Of a DNA stretch of 45,514 bases, positions 44,656 to 45,514 are shown one piece after another; position 1 is the first letter of the stretch, and each line of letters begins with the position of its first letter. This DNA comes from Hypholoma sublateritium FD-334 SS-4 (taxonomy: Eukaryota; Basidiomycota; Agaricomycetes; Agaricales; Strophariaceae), in contig KN817607.1 of the NCBI GenBank assembly GCA_000827495.1, forward strand, positions 3,072 to 48,585, given 5' to 3'. The notes beneath the pieces are model-generated. The model worked only from the letters and a program-made list of their open reading frames with translations, made no database searches and was not told the DNA's origin. Both the position numbers and the translations under genes were made by a program.

Positions 44656-45514
44656 GGATGTTGTCATTGCGGACTGTCATATCTGTATCAAGCGCTACTA
44701 CTATTTGTACATGAATACAAAATGAGTTCTGAGTGATGGGCTGTCGCTTTCATATACCAAGTAGACGATACAGCGCATGTGTCATCAATCCGCGTCCGCC
44801 TGCGAGCGCGCACCTGTATAGCTCCGTCATCGAGCATAAAAACAGGCGCTCGCCCGTGTGTCCTACAGTGCGAATCACCACACCCAACGCTGAGAATACA
44901 ATGCCACATTAGCCGAAAGCGCGCGTTAGGGTGCAACAGCGGCGGCCGGAGTTGGCAGAGCCACGCGGATCACAGCCTCAACCAGACGACGTGTCGTGTA
45001 TCGTACCCCCGATACCAGATCCAATTAAAAGGTACCACAGACGAAGGGACGGAAGAAGAGTGACAGCGGGGGGGGGGGGAGGGGCGGAAAGGGAGGGCGC
45101 AGGAGGGCGGGAAGGACGCATGGTGGACTGAGAGCGGCAGTGATAGGGAGACCGGAAGAAGGACACGCACAGAGCCGGCCTCGATCCACGCGAAGGTGTA
45201 GCTTAACGCGTAACGAGGTTCCCTCGTCGCGAGAACGGTCTCCGGTCTAGCGAAGGCGTTGAGCGCCTGCAGGCCGGCCAGCGCGCGTGCGAGAGGAGCC
45301 GTGCGTGCCGCTGTTCTCCACCGCGCGCTGAAGGCGGCGCGTGGCGGCGCATGTAAGGGAGGGGAACGAGCGTGAGGAGGGGTATGCAAGATAGGCGAGC
45401 GGTCGTAGGAGGCGCGGTCGGGCCCTTTCGCGATAGACGGGACCGGCGAGCGCACAGACAATGCGTAGCGAGAACCACCGGGATTCGCAGGGCGGAACGA
45501 GGCGCCGCCATCGA
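44656..45514. other. Unit B downstream region with poly-G tract; possible partial minus-strand gene at the edge
   Basis: A G10 run at about 45069-45078 lies in a purine-rich tract. On the minus strand from 45514 inward there is an open stretch (MAAPRSALRIPVV; later LQALNAFARPETVLATREPR) that may be coding, with counterparts of poor quality near 41650 and 42300. It runs into the window edge and cannot be modelled. Confidence 0.3.

Larger units (their letters stand above)
42661..45514. repeat. Tandem duplication, unit B (runs to the window edge)
   Basis: This copies the upstream block and membrane protein gene of unit A. Shared upstream strings include TTTCATCATTCGAT at 42728-42740 and a long AT-rich leader just before the start codon. 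The downstream GC-rich part is also partly shared. Confidence 0.7.

Noticed and set aside
45069..45078. Poly-G runs here and near 31209 as possible G-quadruplex control elements
   Set aside because: Single homopolymers in low-complexity surroundings, not placed at a promoter I can define; also prone to sequencing error.

Overview
This is a nuclear segment of a filamentous basidiomycete, most likely a mushroom-forming agaricomycete. The genes are cut by many 45-65 nt introns with GT...AG ends, and the gene set is typical of that group: a myosin II heavy chain, a psi-producing oxygenase, a C2-containing Ypk-type AGC kinase and Agaricomycete-style seven-helix membrane proteins. Scattered N bases show the assembly is unfinished in places. 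All functional names come from reading the sequence, without database searches.

The window has two halves. The left part (1-13,200) is a graveyard of nested mobile DNA. It starts with a Ty1/copia integrase fragment that runs off the left edge and ends beside a tRNA-like unit. Next comes the dead copy of a large gene family of unknown function, split over 2408-11412. A 5,886-bp Mutator-like DNA transposon (4551-10436) sits inside one of its introns, with imperfect terminal inverted repeats and a perfect 10-bp target duplication. This transposon carries a multi-exon transposase-like gene and a second gene ending in a C2HC finger. Upstream of the dead gene lie a 273-bp TA-flanked MITE and a 615-bp hAT-type MITE with a perfect 8-bp target duplication. 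A 47-bp inverted repeat (2250-2296 and 12627-12673) brackets the dead gene. Removing the later insertions leaves about 3.65 kb, so the unknown family may itself be a DNA transposon.

The middle and right part (13,200-36,611) is gene-dense and conserved: PRP6 (tri-snRNP splicing factor, minus strand), YKT6 (prenylated R-SNARE, divergent from PRP6), a psi-producing oxygenase that has lost its P450 heme cysteine, myosin II heavy chain, a Cid1-type terminal nucleotidyltransferase and a Ypk1/Gad8-type kinase. These are housekeeping genes and do not form a pathway cluster, although myosin II (cytokinesis) and Ypk (TORC2 to plasma membrane) both serve the cell cortex.

The right end (36,612-45,514) is looser. 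It holds poorly resolved GC-rich sequence and a tandem duplication of a multi-exon seven-helix membrane protein gene together with its upstream region (genes at 39674-41011 and 43298-44655).
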